This document shows positions 22,933-35,185 of a DNA stretch of 64,000 bases, one piece after another. Below the pieces are notes generated by a model, which ran no database searches, was not told the DNA's origin, and was given only the letters and a program-made list of their open reading frames with translations. The first letter of the stretch is position 1. Every line of letters begins with the position of its first letter. The position numbers were made by a program, and so were the translations under genes. This stretch comes from Parasitella parasitica (Eukaryota > Mucoromycota > Mucoromycetes > Mucorales > Mucoraceae): positions 2,430 through 66,429 of the forward strand of contig MU619289.1 of assembly GCA_025201805.1 (NCBI GenBank). Direction: 5' to 3'.

Positions 22933-23406
22933 TAATTGTAAAACCACCAAACATCCACGCTTTCATAAATATAATAAAATTTATAATGTATTTGTATCAA
23001 TTTACTGCCAATTAGCCCCTTAAATTACAACTAGTGTACAAAGATCCAGCAAGCAGTAGCAGAAGGCACGTTATCCCACGAGGTAATATAAACTTCATAA
23101 CATGCGTTTCTCATAGGCTATTCAGGCTTGACCAAAACCGGTGAAATCCGACAGGAATTCATGCTTTATTGTCAAATCAGCAATGACGATAGAAATTGTG
23201 AAACCTCTTTAAATGTTATGCTTATACTGTTGATCAATACGTCATTTGAATTGCACGAAATTTAGGTAGATCTCACACACGTTGATTGGTAAAGTTTTTT
23301 TTCATATGCCATGTCAGGATGACGATCTTGATTTATGCAAGAGGTAAGAGCGTATAAAAAGGTAGAAAACACGCTTACACTACATCGTCTTTGAAAATTT
23401 TTTACC
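22933..23406. other. Promoter interval of the small disordered protein
   Basis: No gene seen. It contains a TATA box near its 3' end and otherwise unremarkable AT-rich sequence. Confidence 0.65.
23353..23360 (+). promoter_or_regulatory. TATA box
   Basis: TATAAAAA about 50 bp before the ATG of the 149-aa protein; it supports that frame as expressed. Confidence 0.55.
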
Positions 23407-23856
23407 ATGAATTCTCAAAAACTGCCAGCAGAGGCTCAGTCAGGTACCCATCCCACCACAGCTAGCGAACTGGATCAACAAAGCGCTATCAACCAACAGC
23501 CTCGAAATGGAGGCGTCTGGATGAAAAAGCCCCAGGCTTCATCTGGCGCTGTCAAAGAACAAAAAGACAGGTCATCAGCTATATCATCGACGCCTTCTGA
23601 ATACGGCTCGGACGACACCAGTAATCGTTCACCACATGCAGGCCAAAGTAATGAACGTCCTGTCGCAGACAAAGATGCCTTTATCCAATCTGATCTGGGC
23701 CAGCAGCATTGGCAATCAAGAATAAGCCCTGCTGAAAGAGCAAAGGAATTGGCTGCTGAGATGAATCAGAATGTTGATCGTAGAAGAAGCTCTACTAGCA
23801 GCATTGGAGACAAAATCCTCAAACTTGGTGGCAAAAAAGAGTATAAACTTAATTAG
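23407..23856 (+). CDS. Small disordered hydrophilic protein, unknown
   Basis: 149 aa, single exon, with a TATAAAAA box about 50 bp upstream of the ATG. Composition is Gln/Ser/Lys-rich. The only block that looks structured is the C-terminal third (ISPAERAKELAAEMNQNV, then RRRSSTSS and ILKLGGKKEYKLN), which has a helix, a possible basophilic kinase site and a lysine-rich end. No TM or signal peptide. No family recognised. The clear promoter and the lack of stops support coding status. Confidence 0.65.
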   Translation: MNSQKLPAEAQSGTHPTTASELDQQSAINQQPRNGGVWMKKPQASSGAVKEQKDRSSAISSTPSEYGSDDTSNRSPHAGQSNERPVADKDAFIQSDLGQQHWQSRISPAERAKELAAEMNQNVDRRRSSTSSIGDKILKLGGKKEYKLN

Positions 23857-24975
23857 CTTCACCTACCGTATTTCTCTTTATCCTTTATCCTCTAACCTAA
23901 TCGTAATATTCTAATAAAGCACGAATTTCTATATCTTGAAAGAGGGGCTCTTTTTTTTTTTTTTGGTATCCACTATGGGCATGTGGCACCCGGATAAAAC
24001 AACGCATTTGTTAGAGCTGTACTAGCCTAGTAAACAAATATACGAGTATTGGGGAAGGATTGGCCATTTCTGATCAGATCAGAAGAGTTTCGCAGAGAGG
24101 CGTTTATCTGTTTCTAAATATTCAAATCCGAGATCAAATGCCCTCAACTTACAATATGAGTCCCTGTAATAACTATTTGATCCATTTTAAAAGGGAAAAA
24201 CCAACAAAGATTGCTTCTTCTACAAGCTTTGAAATATGAGTCCAAGCCTTGGGATCCGCCAAAAAGAACACAAACTCTGTTAAAGCTGTGAAAAACAGGT
24301 ACATTGGGAAGATCAACGTATAATACTCAATCGATAATGCATTTTACTGTGTCTCCATGACCTTAACATTAAATGTACGAAAAAAAAAAGGGGGTGGGGG
24401 TGGGGGGCAATTATTTTAGACCTACAAAGCTATCAGAGCCAGGCCTACTACCGTACTGTGCGTATGTTCAATATCAAGTTCAAGACTTCAAGTCTAATCC
24501 GGTATAAGCATATCACATCTACAACTTGAGGGCTCAATTCTCAATTCCGTAGTTCTCTATTCATGCAGTCATTGTATTCTTTATCTGGGCGTATCTCTTG
24601 GAACCCACAAGACTCGCATCATTTTACGTCGAAATCATCATTAGAATATTGGTTATACTAGCAGGTCTTTTTAAAAAAAACTGCTGTAATGAGTGTAGAT
24701 GATCATTCCTATTATATACAGATTAACACCATGCATTATAGTCAAATATCCCATCAAAGCTAATGACAAAGGCTTTTATTCAGTATAAATACCGATATTG
24801 ATACCACTCGAGTGTTCATTTCACTAAAGTCTCCTCAACAAAGGCTTAATGTATCTACACTGGCCTCCACTTCAGGTTCTTACACGTGATGTCCACCAAT
24901 TTGTAAATGTCTGTGTTGTAAAAACAAGCTGCACAGGCTTTTCTCTCTTTCTCTCTCTCTCTTTCACCTGGATTC
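23857..24975. other. Intergenic spacer upstream of SEC5, no gene seen
   Basis: 1.1 kb without a supported frame. Features: an A then G-rich run (24379-24407), a palindromic CACGTG E-box at 24883-24888, and a CT-repeat leader just before the SEC5 ATG. Confidence 0.6.
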
Positions 24976-27900
24976 ATGAATCGCTCAGACTTACCTGAAT
25001 ACGCAGAGGATGCGGCTATATTACGTTTTTATCATCTAGATTCCCTTGAACCTGAAGTTTGGGTTGATGATGAAGAAAGCCCTGAAAACGGCCGCAAACA
25101 AGAAAAGGAATCAAGTCTTCAGCAGTTTCAACACCCAGAACAAGACAACTCTGTAAACACAGTACCAGTGCGGCCTTCAGAGAGTGATATCGACTTGCAA
25201 GTTATCGATGATAGCGACCCTTTAGGTGTTTATCCTTCCATCTTCCCAGAGTAAGAACAGCTGTGCTAGCATGGCATTTTTTTTTTTTTTTTTTTTGGGC
25301 TGTGGTGCTAAAAAAAAACCCCCCATTTTTATTGTTCTTTTTTAGCGACATGTCCAGGAATACCAACATTTCGCAACTGAAAGAAAGTAAGCGTCTATCA
25401 AGTTGCATTGCATAGCGGGACTAACTGGCTTTTTTTTTTTTTTTGCCACTAGAGACGGCCATGATGATTATGAACAAAAAGTTCCAACCTCGCCAATTTT
25501 TGCTTCGGGTCCACAAACACACTTCCTACAACGATCTAGTCTCTGGCGAAGAGCGATTGCGCAGAGACGTTGACCAGCGAGCCGAAGCTCTCAAGAGCCT
25601 CGTGCATCAGAATTTCGACCGATTCGTCAGTGCCAAGAATACTATTGACCACGTCTATGAAGAAATGAAGTCAAAGCAGTTGAACCAGCAGCAGGATTAT
25701 GGCACTATCGGGATCCAAAGATCTTTGGATGGTANNNNNNNNNNAAAAAAAAAAAAAAAAAAAAAAAATTACGCTTTGTGAAGCTGATTGTACGGCCAAC
25801 TTATTGAATATTTTTGAGATTAGCTGCAAACACTCGCGCAGAGCAAATCTACGGCCCTGTGGTTGAAAGACGCCAAAGAGTCGAAAAAGTGAGAAGCACC
25901 TTGTACATTTTACAGCGATACCGGTTTCTGTTCAATTTGCCAAGCAGTTTGCTGGAATCCATCAAGCAGGTAAAAAAGCACCAGGAGCAGCAGCAAGCAA
26001 TGCGTGTCTCTGCGTCCAACTCATCCATTTCAATTAGACAAAATACGAAGCCGCGATCCGAGATTACAAAAAGGGAAAATACCTGTACCAGGTCCTCAAA
26101 GGCGATTTGGACTCAACAGAGAGATCGACAGGATTGTCCGACATGGAAAAGGACACTGGCCTGACAGATCTTCATCGCAAAGTGTTTGATAAAGTGTGGA
26201 CAGAAGTCAGCAAAATTGTTGTTGAATTGCAAAACGTGCTGCTGAGGATGTTGGCCGATCCTTGGAGAAGTATGGACGACCAAGAAAAGACAATCAAGTA
26301 AGTTTGACCACACCTGCAGATCAACACGGGCTAACAAACAAAAAATAAAAGCTCTTTGTTTGATTTGGATACAACAGAAGATCCAGCTTGGTTCTACTTG
26401 GACAGTCAATACCAGTGGATTATGGGGTTAATGAAGGAAACGTACGATACAAGCACCAGGAAAATCAGCAGACTAAAGTCAGAGGATGGTGATGCCGAAG
26501 AGTCCACCATCAAACGAAGCCTGGCGCTCAAAAAAGCGATTGAGCAAATACAAAAGAAGCTTGAAGAGCTCAACATTGAATCGTCAAGCGAGCTCCAGAT
26601 CTGGCAGGCTATCTCTGACCTAGTCAAATCTCAATCCTCTCTGCTGCTTCGCTGTTTGCCCGACTTCTGGAGACTGTCTACAGCTTTTATCGAAGGAAAG
26701 TTTGCAAATAAAGCAGCGGCAGTGTCATCTGCGGGGCCAATGGGTGTTGCCACGGACACGCCCTTGTCCAGGCGGAGACGCCATGGCATGGACATGGGAA
26801 AAGTGGAGCAATGCCAGCGCATGACACAAGACATCATTGGAAGGTACGCATCTTTGATTTCAGAGTACTTTTCACTACACGAAAGACATTTGCAAACCAA
26901 GCAGACGATGGACGGTGACAAATATGTGATGCCAGCATTTGTCCCTATAAATGCCAATTCCATCTACACCTGCGAGTACTTGACGTTGATCATAGGCGAT
27001 CTAGCAAACTGCGTCAACAATATCAACACCATAAACCTGGCCGGCGAAGCCTTTTCCGGGCTGACGGATTTGATGGAGAGGGCCAGGTCCAAGTTTGTAG
27101 ATGTGCTTTGCAAGTGCTGGGAAAGAGACGCCAAAACTTTCTTCATGCTGGAAGAGTGGATCCTGGACCCACAGAATCCACAATTTACTACGCTGCTGAA
27201 ACGATACTACGACTATCACAAATTTTGTGCTAGATCAGCCCACAAGATTTCTAGCTTGACAGCTGTAGCAGCAGACATCAACGAGCCGGAAGAACGCATC
27301 ATACCACCGAGCTACATTGAAAAGGTACGAGGCTCCTTTTTGGAATCAACATACACCTTTTTGGACGGCCTGGTTCAGCTGGCATTCACAGACTACACGC
27401 CACTCAACGAAAAGGACGAGCTCTTGCTAGCAAAGAAGAGAGAAAAGATTGACGTCCATTCCATGGTACGCCAAGATATTGGGCTGTGCGCTGAATTTTG
27501 TAAAAAAAAAACACTGAAAAAAAAAACACTTGCTTCCTTTAGGATGTTCGCATTTTGCTGACAGTCAGCAACTTGGACCACATGCGGACTAATGTGATGC
27601 GAAAGTTGATTGACTTGTTTGAAGACGCATACCATGTCAAGATGGAGGAAGATTTACGAGTAAGGCGAAAAGTCGCAGCAGCCAAATGAAAGATAGTGCA
27701 AAATCTAACCGTGCGATTCTAGACGCTGATTGACGTTGTGGATCAGCTCGACGAGATTCTCTTTGGCGACTACATCAAGCGGAAATCCCAAATGATCCGA
27801 GATATCATTAGACAAGGCATCCTTATGAGCGGCATCGATTGGTCGAGCATCCCCAAACCCCAAGAGGTGCACCCATTTGTGTACGAAGCTTTAATCACGC

Positions 27901-28301
27901 TTGTCATGGTGCACTCGCAGATTAGCAGTGTGACCAAGCAGTTGGTGTCTAGAGCGCTGTCCAGGCTGCTGGAAGCCATGGCAAATGACTGCCTGGATAG
28001 CTTCAGACAGGTTGAACGATTCGGCATGGGAGGCATGCTCCAGGCTACGCTAGAAATCGAATTTATGCACCAAACATTGTCGCAATATGTTACGCCTACT
28101 GCATCAGATACCCTCCAATCCATTTATCAGACTATCGAGCAAGCTTATGATCCCCAGCAGCAGCAGTCTAGCAACCTTCAGTCCGAATTGGGCCATGTCA
28201 AGGAGCTCTTGGTATTTAGTCGAAAGAGTACCGTGGTTCAGTTTTTGTGCTTCAAGCAAAACAAAGATCGAAGCAAAAGGTCTTCTGCCGCTACAAAGTA
28301 G
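24976..28301 (+). CDS. SEC5: Exocyst complex component Sec5 (EXOC2)
   Basis: 936 aa in eight exons: 24976-25250, 25346-25386, 25453-25731, 25824-25969, 26038-26297, 26352-27465, 27543-27659, 27723-28301. Sec5 is a core subunit of the octameric exocyst that tethers secretory vesicles at growth sites. An acidic N-terminus precedes the conserved coiled-coil region (HNFDRF-type segment as HQNFDRFVSAKNTID, then YGPVVERRQRVEKVRSTL and LQRYRFLFNLP). CorEx-like helical bundles follow to the C-terminus. Ten Ns beside a poly-A run (25735-25768) lie inside intron 3, so the protein is not interrupted. The 5' UTR is CT-rich. The call rests on recognised family blocks; a domain search was not run. Confidence 0.88.
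25735..25744. other. Assembly gap (10 N) beside poly-A
   Basis: Ten unknown bases directly followed by about 24 A residues, within SEC5 intron 3. The surrounding exons remain in phase, so the gap is non-coding. Its true length is unknown. Confidence 0.95.
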
Positions 28302-28739
28302 CCATGTTTAATAAATGCATTTCTACAACCAAGTCCCTTAACAAGTAGTGTACATCATGTAACACAAACGTGCTTTGTGTATTAGTTTTGTGGTGGTCGG
28401 ATAACAAGTATACATGGATAACTAGCGCCCTGTATTCCACACACACACACACACTCACACTCATACTCACATCCAGGCTTGCAAATGTGTATGATGCAAT
28501 CTAACTAAATCAGATGGCACCGTTATCGAATGACAGAATAAAGATGAAAGGGGGCACAAAGGCAGTAAACATTGCCCTTTTAAGGAAGATGTTGTTAAAG
28601 ATCAAAAAAAGACATGGATACATGATTGATACGAATAAAAAGCAACGAGATACTTCTTTAGACAGGCGTGGTGTTCACTTCATTGTTCCCTCCTTCCGTT
28701 TCCTCATTTTTTTCTTGTATACATACATATTTATAAACA
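28302..28739. other. SEC5 / TMEM198-like spacer with (CA)n
   Basis: Contains a (CA)n microsatellite at 28438-28470, degrading to CACACT/CATACT units, and a short frame without family features. No TATA box could be assigned with confidence. Confidence 0.6.
28438..28470. repeat. (CA)n microsatellite
   Basis: About nine CA dinucleotides followed by decayed CACT/CATACT units. Confidence 0.9.
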
Positions 28740-29935
28740 ATGAAGTTATGCTTGCACTTGGCACTACTAGCCCCGCTTTTGCTGATCATTGCGGCATCGA
28801 TAGACTGTTCTCCAGTCATCTTTGACAATGAACTGGAAATCATTACACCCACAAAATCTCGTCGTCAAATTACAAGCAACGAGAAAATAGATGTGTATCA
28901 GCTCCACAATACCGGAGGAGGAGGAGGAGGAGGAGGCTCTACAATCACCACTACAACGACAAGAGCGAGCACGACAGCAACTTCAAAACCCCATCTTATA
29001 CCCGTGCCTTCCTCGGATACAGGTAATTTACTGCAGTATAGTGCCAAAGCTGAAAACTAACCTTGTCTACAGCAAACATCTATGGCGGTAAAGGCATCAC
29101 TCCACAGAATGGTGTTGCAGGCGCATTCCTCATTGTGCTGGGCCTCTACTTGCTGGTGTTTGGGTTCAGATCTTTCAGGATTACACTGGGCGTGTGTGGT
29201 TTCTTGACTTTCGGCCTGATTACGTGGGTGGCAATGGCCAATAACCAACCTGTCTACGGTTATATCAACCATGACATTACCATCATAGCTGTTCCTGCTG
29301 GGCTAGGTGTATTGGGCGCTATCATTTACGCTGTCTTTTGGAACATTTCAATCTATTTAGTTGGAGGTAAATAGCAAGCCAGACATAGCCTGCTTCTACA
29401 GGTCTCAAGGCATTTCCTGACTAATTATAATACCTGTGTAGCTCTTGGTGGATTCACAATGGCCATGTATATCCTGTGCTGCAAGGCAAACTTGCTGATT
29501 ACTCAAGCGGTTGCCAGAGCAGCACTCTTGATTGCATTGTCGTTCTTCATGTCCTTTATCACCTTTTTTGCCGAGCGCTACGTTTTGCTTTTCACGTTTG
29601 CATTTGCGGGGTCGTACTGCTTTATCGTTGGCATTGACTTTTTGGCACATACAGGCTATCTGGCTGGTGCAAAATCCATCCTGGACGGAAACCAGTATCA
29701 CAAGGTTGTCTATGCATTGACAAGGAATGTCATCATTTTGATCGCATTCATACCCATAATATTTGCAATTTCCTTTGGCTGGCAATTCATGTACAACAGG
29801 GGCCAGATGTTTGGCGTTGTGTTTACTGCTCCAGCGCCCAAAGACGGTCATAAAGCAGCAGCAGCAGCGCCATCAGAAGAGCATGGAGAGCCTGCGCCTG
29901 TTGTAGATGAGAGCCAAGCACACACAAAAGAATAA
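28740..29935 (+). CDS. TMEM198/TM7S3-like (DUF4203) membrane protein
   Basis: 356 aa, exons 28740-29022, 29073-29366 and 29442-29935. The N-terminal signal sequence (CLHLALLAPLLLIIAAS) is followed by a Gly8 stretch and a Thr-rich lumenal linker, where glycosylation is likely. A seven-helix DUF4203 domain starts at GITPQNGVAGAFLIVLGLY. Typical blocks are VFGFRSFR, FLTFGLITW, VPAGLGVLGAI and the late YNRGQMFG-type end. The tail is Ala/Glu-rich and cytosolic. Fungal relatives are uncharacterised vacuolar or plasma-membrane proteins; animal TMEM198 is linked to Wnt/LRP6 signalling, which does not transfer here. All introns are phase 1. Confidence 0.85.
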
Positions 29936-30413
29936 AGTTTGTACAATACGCCGTGCTTCCCAATTACTGTCGCTGGCTAAATCATAATCGATGCTTAAAA
30001 AACCGCATTTTTACATGGATAAAAGCAATACCAAGGCGAGAGGCTGGCTAGCTGCCTCCTAAAAACCTCTTCTGTTGTATTTGTTGTAATTGTTGCTATA
30101 TTTTAAAATCTTGGACTTGCGATATTGATTTTTCATGATTGGGCTGGCTGCGACATTTTTGCACTGTAATTTGTGGGGTAAACTAGGCAGGTTAACCATT
30201 TATCCATAGTGTGTGAAGCTTGAGTAATCATGATTATGATTGGATCAGTTCATTCTAAAACTGTTTTCCTGTTATTCTTTCTGTTTTGTTCTCTCTTCTT
30301 CGCTTTTATCCCAAGTATATACATAAAACAAAAAAACAAAAAAACAAAAAAAAAAAAAAAGAGTGAAAACTAAAACCAAAAAAAAAAAATAAAAACAAAA
30401 AAAACAAAACAAA
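29936..30413. other. Promoter region of the ERT1-like gene, A-rich leader
   Basis: No gene seen. The last 90 bp before the ATG are almost entirely A with scattered C (AAAACAAAAC type), a common fungal unstructured 5' leader. Confidence 0.65.
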
Positions 30414-32198
30414 ATGTCGCCAACCTCAACCGTACAACAGCAAAAGGTTCCTCAACGAAAAAAGAAGGCTGCCAGAGCCTGCGTTCATTGTCAAAAGGTA
30501 TGTACACTTGTCAAGATAACCAAGCGAGAGCCCGGATTACTGATAAAATGTCATTTTGTAGGCGCATTTAACCTGCGATGATTGTAAGTTTTCGGTATAT
30601 CCAAGTATATAGTTTGTGACTCATTGGCTAACCGAGAGTGTCTAATAATAGCTCGACCATGTCAAAGATGTATAAAGAGGGATTTAGCAAACACATGCAC
30701 TGACGGCGCAAGAAAAAAAGCGAAATATCTCCAAGATGCAGAAGGTACGTATAACAAGTCATACATGCCTGTTGAATTCGATCTAACCAGAGAACGTAGA
30801 CGACATGAGTTGCACATCGAGCGAATCAAGATATGCACCTGCTCCTAGTCAGCAATTAATGGATACATTCAATTCGAACCCACATCAGTCGTCATTTCTG
30901 AATGGAGGTACAGTACGCTTAATAAGCTGCACTCGACCATAGATTCACTGATAGCATGTACCTTTACAGCCAACCTTATCGACCCTAATCAATTGCTAGG
31001 CCTGGATGACAACAACAACAACAACAGCAATCTTAACTATGGATTTGGATCGAATGCAGCCAATCTTGAATATTCAATCTTATCAAATATGCTAGGGTCT
31101 CCTCAATTTATAGACAATTCACAAAGCAAAAGTTGGAACGAAAATACTAATAATAACGATACCCAAAACACACCAACATCTACTGCATCAACACCCGCCT
31201 ATACGCCTAATTTAGTAGGCGATCCTATTTTATACTCACCTCAACTGCATTCTGATCCAGCAACTTTTGCTATTGCAAAACTAGATCAAAGCCCTAAATC
31301 AAATCTGGTGCTTACTCCACCACCTTCGTTTAAAAAGAACCACTTTCAGCAGCAGCAGCAGCAGAGAAATGGATACAGCAATGCGTCGAAACCATTCAGT
31401 TATGCGGATGGGTATCACTATCTTATCAACTATGTGAGACAAAAGTAAGTTCACGAGTGATTACGGCTTTTTGTGGATGTATGTGACTCTAATTCATTCA
31501 CTATAGAATGGGAAGGGACGAATTGATGAGGATCAGTAAAGCATTGGCACTGTTCAGGCCTTCCGTATTGGCATCCATGATGAACTTGACAGAAGATGAT
31601 CTAATTTTCACCGAGAAATGCTTGCAGAGAACTCTATTGGTAAATTTGCCGCAAATTATATTTTACTAAACATGGAAAATCTTAACCCTTGAGTCATTTA
31701 GGAATATGAAAAATTGATCACTTATTCCGGTACACCTACTGTTGTATGGAGGAGAACTGGCGAAATCGCATTGGTTGGCAAAGAATTCTCGCTTTTAACG
31801 CAGTGGTCGAGAGATGCGATATTAAGCAAAAAGACCTATATTTATGAGGTATGTACGATTGAGCATACGTTACTATAAAACTCACAGAATCCTAACTTTT
31901 ACTTTTTTTTTTTTTTTTTTAGCTGATGAGCGATCCCTCTGCTGTCGAGTACTGGGAAAAATATGCGCTGCATGCATTTGACAATACAGATTCAGCTGTA
32001 TATAGTTCTTGCATTCTAATGAGCCCTACAAAGAGAGTGGTACCCTGCACTTTTTGTTTCACGATCAAGCGTGACATTTTTGATTTACCTAGTGTGATAG
32101 TTGGCAACGTAAGTTTTTGACATTTTCAGTTACATATACATATATACTTTTCTAACACCAACAATTTTGTTGAACAGTTTCTTCCTATCCTCAGTTAA
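30414..32198 (+). CDS. ERT1: Zn2Cys6-PAS transcription factor, ERT1/AcuK family (gluconeogenesis regulator)
   Basis: 422 aa in nine exons: 30414-30497, 30562-30583, 30652-30744, 30800-30907, 30970-31444, 31507-31639, 31702-31848, 31923-32108, 32178-32198. The zinc cluster C-x2-C-x6-C-x5-C-x2-C-x8-C (ACVHCQKAHLTC ... [13 protein letters not shown]) is spread over three exons, including a 22-nt microexon. An Asn/Gln-rich middle is followed by the family's PAS region: [50 protein letters not shown]. These blocks match fungal ERT1/RDS2/AcuK/AcuM regulators of non-fermentable carbon use. The 5' region is A-rich. The stop lies only 50 bp from the convergent CDC27 stop, so the 3' UTRs probably overlap. 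Confidence 0.9.
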
Positions 32199-32248
32199 GC
32201 CCTTTAGATTTATCAATAAATTATTTATACAAAGCATTTGGGTTTTAT

Positions 32249-34379
32249 TTAAAAGTGTTGAGACATACTATTCTCATTGTATAGATTACCCACTTCTTGT
32301 ATCTCAAGCCTTTGCTGAATTTTCGCTTTTAGCTTTTCATTAGGAGTACTTGCTCTGATATTTAGAGACCTATTGATGAATTCCAGAGCCTCTTGATAAC
32401 ATTCAAGCTCACAAAGAACCTCAGCCATTGTAGCCAACACAATAGGGTGTCTAGGATGCAATCTTACCGCTTCGTTCAAGAGAGTTTTAGCCTGTGTGTA
32501 TTCCTCCATGCCCTGGTACGCAGTAGCCATGCCATACCATCCGATATACGATCGCTTGTTGGCAATCATGCTCTTTGAAAAGTGCTGCTTGGCACCTAGA
32601 CTGTTCCCCTTTTCCCATTCTTCGTAGCCCAGCAAGGCATGTCCATACGATCGAGATGGATCCAGCTTGACAGCTTTTTGAAACCACTGTGTAGCTTCGT
32701 TACCGCCTTTAACGCATTTAGCCCAGTTGCCAGCAGCAACGTATGCTTCAAACAGATGAGACCGATTATCCTTCATTTTGAATGCTAGTAAATTGAGTTC
32801 TTTTTCCTTTTCCAAGTACCATAGACACGTTGAATAAATGGGCACGCATTCACAAAACCAAGGCGCAATGACAAACGATTGCTTGAAAAAGGCTCGAGCG
32901 CTCGTGTAATCTCCTGCGTCGTAGTAGGCTTTTCCAAGAATACACAAGACACGGGCTGAATTGTATTGCTGATCGTCCAGCTGCTGCAATTCAAGAGCTG
33001 CATTCTCGCAATCATAGAATGACTGCCGCATATATCCATTGGCCAGGATACAAAGCACCCTCATGATTTTATTCATGCCTTCGATGATGCGAGCGTCGGT
33101 TTCAGGGCTGTTGGTATGTTGACTACTGTAGGGCGGCGAGAAATAGCTTTCGAGAGCCTGGTATTTCTTCTGCTTGTTGTTGGCCTTTGCCTTCTTCTTT
33201 GGACGTACGCTCTCATCGATCTGCTCTGCTGACTGATTTCTCACCAATCGAGGGGGTATATTGTGCTGAATCGACTCGTAGATTATCTTTTCCTCGGCGT
33301 AATTGACATCGTTTTCGTCGTTTTGGGCCAAATCTACTTTGAGTTTTTGAGGCGCTTGCACAGGCGGTTTTTTATGCAAGCCATGCTTGTTTCTGTAGGC
33401 TTCACTGACTTTCATCTGCTTGATGTCGCTTTTTATGCTGCCGAGAATGAAGTCCTTTTTGTGCTCAATGTCGCCCCTCTCATATTCGTCGCTGATATTC
33501 TCGTTGTTTTCATGGATTACCTTGGATGACAATCGCACAAGGGCTCGCAGCTGATCTACCGAGGTGTCATGGTATTCGTCTCTTAGCTCAGGCATCGACC
33601 AGGTATTCTTTTTGACCAAAGACGACGTCAGTTCGTTGTGAAATGAGATGCCTGACAAATCGAGCGATGGAGTGGCGGGCAAATAAGACTGCGATGATCG
33701 TGAAAGGTCAGTTGTGGCAGGATCAAAGTTTGTGAATATATCTTTGGGCAACTTTGCTGCTTTGAAATCTATGTTGTCAGGCGCAATCTCACACAGTTTC
33801 ATGTAGGCAGATAGTTTGTACGGATTTGACTTTAAGCAATCCCAGTAGTAGATAGATGCTGCTCGAATGTTGTCCAGTTTCAAATACAAGTCTCCCATCA
33901 AGTTGCATAACGATGCCTTGCTTGGCATGTGATGTCGTATCGTATTGCTCGCCAGCTCTATTTCAAAGATATTTTAACAAGTGGCTATCTGTTAATGTGT
34001 ATCAGCTTTTACCATCTCCCCAGTATGTGTTAGTAGGTAATTCCTTTGAAGAAAAGGCAAGACGGAGCGCTTGGACACCTTCGTCCCACAATATGCGTTG
34101 CTTCTCGTACGATTCTTCACTGTTTCCAAGCTCAAGACAGCTTTTGGCAAACAGGTTCAAGCAAGGGATTGATTTCACAGATTTCAATATTGTATAGCTC
34201 GCATTGTAATCCAAGGAATGAAATAGACAGCAAGCATACAGAAACTGGTACTGCTGATTCGTATTGTCTATCGCGTACAGCCTTTCAGAGAGTAGTATTG
34301 CATTTTTGTAGTCGCCATCATCCATATCTCGGTAAATCAGGGACATTAATGTCCAAGATTCAATTGAAGTGTCCTTCAT
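32249..34379 (-). CDS. CDC27: Anaphase-promoting complex subunit Apc3/Cdc27 (TPR protein)
   Basis: 691 aa, exons 34013-34379 and 32249-33957. Apc3 is a TPR homodimer of the APC/C ubiquitin ligase that docks the IR tails of co-activators (Cdc20/Cdh1) and Apc10. The N-terminal TPRs contain the dimerisation region (YKNAILLSERLYAID, LFAKSCLELG). A disordered, charged middle (about 190-385) contains an NLS-like RPKKKAKANNKQKK. The C-terminal TPR superhelix shows IYSTCLWYLEKEKELNLLA, AAGNWAKC, SYGHALLGYEEWEKGN and IGWYGMATAY, in the order typical of Cdc27 rather than Cdc16, Cdc23 or Apc7. Its length is near that of fungal orthologues. Confidence 0.88.
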
Positions 34380-34550
34380 TTTGAACTGTAACGGTACAAA
34401 TAATAAAAAGAGGAAAGTGTGATTAGACTCTCGACTCGCATCTCATTGACTTTTGACTCGATTATCAGTGGCTTGATGTAACATGTATGCAATACCGTAG
34501 ACTTAATATTTTGTGTATTTTTCTTTTTTTTTTTTTAACCCTTTTTTGAT

Positions 34551-35068
34551 ATGTCTTCTATTGATAAAAACTTAATATACCAACCAAGGAGAGCAGACAA
34601 TGCTACGAAAATAAAGAGACAAGCTGCTGCAAATGCGCTCCAGCAATATTCATTATTAGCGCTACAAGCAATCAAAGATGGCGAAGTAATAACAACAACA
34701 AAATCATTTATAAAAAAAGAAAAAAAAAGAAAAGACATTAATCAGTTTTTCGCCTAGAGCCCAGCAAAAACACGCTTGAAAATGATGCGGTACATATACT
34801 TGCCCATGTCGCCTTGATATTCCTTGTATTTACTAATACGCAATCCCTTCTGATAGTGTTTTGACTGATTTACCTACAGAGCTACCCAAAGAATCTTATG
34901 GTTCCATCAGAAAGAAATCTACAGGCCCCTCTTCACGTTAAAAATCGAACCGAAAAGTATCTAGACCTTGGCTGCATAGCAACCGCTGGAATCTCTTTGT
35001 TGTTAATCCCCTCGTTGAAGCTATGTATCCATAGATACCAACAGGATCTCTCCAAGTTGGGCCAATGA
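34551..35068 (+). CDS. Small single-TM protein, unknown; splice pattern uncertain
   Basis: A start exon from 34551 reads MSSIDKNLIYQPRR and a helical AANALQQYSLLALQAIKDGE. A later exon, from about 34875 to the TGA at 35066-35068, reads YPKNLMVPSERNLQAPLHVK, then a TM-like GCIATAGISLLLIPSLKLCI. Joining GAA|GTAATA (exon end 34685) to CTACAG|AGC in phase 0 gives about 108 aa. An alternative adds a 32-nt exon (AGCCCAGC... ending before GTACAT) and uses the ACAGAG|C acceptor, which is also phase-compatible. The gene is divergent from CDC27, with 171 bp between the two ATGs. Family not recognised; an organelle membrane location is only a guess. Confidence 0.5.
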
Positions 35069-35185
35069 AAACTATCAGAAAAAAAAATTTCAAGTTTTTT
35101 TTATTACAAATTCCATTTGTTTTGTTTCATCCTTTCTCTCTGTTTCGCTGCTTCCTATTTTGATTTACATGCTTTTTGTAATAAA

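Noticed and set aside
25443-25781. Frame running through the N gap with a Lys-rich tail
   Set aside because: The tail is translated poly-A in an intron; SEC5 splices out before the gap at 25731.
29405-29851. 148-codon antisense Cys-rich frame over the TMEM198-like gene
   Set aside because: Shadow of hydrophobic helix codons on the sense strand.
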